Assembly (NCBI RefSeq): GCF_030412015.1
Contig: NZ_JASNRD010000001.1
Span: 496,001 to 560,000 of the forward strand
Direction: 5' to 3'
Length of the DNA: 64,000 nt
Source: Massilia sp. YIM B02763
GTDB taxonomy: Bacteria > Pseudomonadota > Gammaproteobacteria > Burkholderiales > Burkholderiaceae_D
Shown here: positions 63,871 to 64,000 of the stretch, in pieces
Layout of the letters: each line of letters opens with the position of its first letter
Position numbering within the stretch: the first letter of the stretch is position 1
The notes under the pieces: model-generated
What the model saw: only the letters and a program-made list of their open reading frames with translations
Told to the model about the DNA's origin: nothing
The model's database searches: none
Translations under genes and position numbers: made by a program

Positions 63871-64000
63871 ATGAAGAGCGAAGAACGCGCACCGGCGGGC
63901 CCGGTGCCGAATACCGATCCCCCGGCCGCCGCCAAGGCGGCCGGCCTGCGCTACGTCCACGACGACCGTCCCGGCATCACGCGCAAGCCCGCCAAGGAAG
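63871..64000 (+). CDS. DNA topoisomerase IB, N-terminal part (runs off the window)
   Basis: Only 43 residues are present. After a Pro/Ala-rich start (MKSEERAPAGPVPNTDPPAA) the sequence AGLRYVHDDRPGITRKPAKE matches the N-terminus of bacterial topoisomerase IB, which relaxes DNA through a tyrosine intermediate. ATG 63871 was chosen; the ATG at 63864 is out of frame. The catalytic residues lie outside the window, so the call rests on this short region. Confidence 0.75.
   Translation, partial: MKSEERAPAGPVPNTDPPAAAKAAGLRYVHDDRPGITRKPAKE

Overview
The window is a 64-kb piece of a GC-rich (roughly two-thirds G+C by eye) betaproteobacterial chromosome. It most resembles Oxalobacteraceae of the Massilia/Telluria type. 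The grounds are the codon usage, an RecBCD set in the order recC-recB-recD, a PEP-CTERM protein, a large poly-HAMP hybrid kinase and dispersed REP-like palindromes. I see no rRNA, tRNA, CRISPR array, prophage or transposase. It reads as ordinary chromosome with several small accessory clusters.

Layout. 1-4.2 kb: start of a short-chain dehydrogenase gene (minus), electron-transfer-flavoprotein:ubiquinone oxidoreductase (plus), and a PAS-GGDEF-EAL signalling protein (minus) whose last codons lie inside a 70-bp palindrome. 4.2-8.7 kb (minus): an amino-acid ABC permease and binding protein without an ATPase gene, an unknown protein, a YfcE-type phosphoesterase joined to a DUF378 membrane protein, a Tat-exported M15/DUF882 peptidase and a GNAT enzyme. 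8.8-11.8 kb (plus): orphan sulfate-binding protein, PBP7-type endopeptidase, DUF2939 protein. 11.9-20.9 kb (minus): recC-recB-recD operon. 21.1-24.4 kb: prolyl oligopeptidase, then a small helix-turn-helix protein converging on a LuxR-type regulator that has a complete acyl-homoserine-lactone domain but no synthase nearby. 24.8-31.2 kb: an 1828-residue soluble poly-HAMP hybrid histidine kinase coupled to a degenerate CheR. 31.3-38.1 kb: glutathione transferase, secreted M1 aminopeptidase, GlpD, and an HD hydrolase overlapping a sirtuin. 38.1-41.2 kb: a UvrD/Rep-type helicase bracketed by two direct copies of a ~130-bp element, each with three DnaA-box-like sites, then a 72-residue protein. 41.3-46.5 kb: a CxxCxGxG mini-protein, S-formylglutathione hydrolase, and a cluster Hsp20 - phosphoribosyltransferase - SRPBCC protein - erythromycin-esterase-like protein. 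46.5-53.4 kb: a Cache-PAS-GGDEF cyclase (minus), then a molybdenum hydroxylase pair and a TPR-methyltransferase (plus). 53.4-58.6 kb: nicotinamidase and a small unknown protein (minus), an aminotransferase homologue lacking its PLP lysine joined to a Cache hybrid histidine kinase (plus), and a DUF4126 protein (minus). 58.7-64 kb: PEP-CTERM protein (minus), PhoD phosphatase, CPA1 Na+/H+ antiporter, and the start of DNA topoisomerase IB.

How genes work together. Overlapping start/stop codons point to translational coupling in recC/recB, recB/recD, DUF378/phosphoesterase, kinase/CheR, HD/sirtuin, phosphoribosyltransferase/SRPBCC and the two molybdenum-hydroxylase subunits. The most unusual points are: (1) the duplicated three-DnaA-box element around the helicase gene; (2) the Lys-to-Gln aminotransferase paired with a sensor kinase; (3) the Hsp20-PRTase-esterase cluster, which looks like a split version of the mycobacterial hspX-Rv2030c pair; (4) the near-identical 276-bp HAMP repeats; (5) a run of perfect dyads upstream of the small HTH gene; (6) four copies of an 80-90-bp REP-like element, three of them between convergent genes.

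Gene functions are inferred from motifs and family resemblance read by eye; no database search was run.
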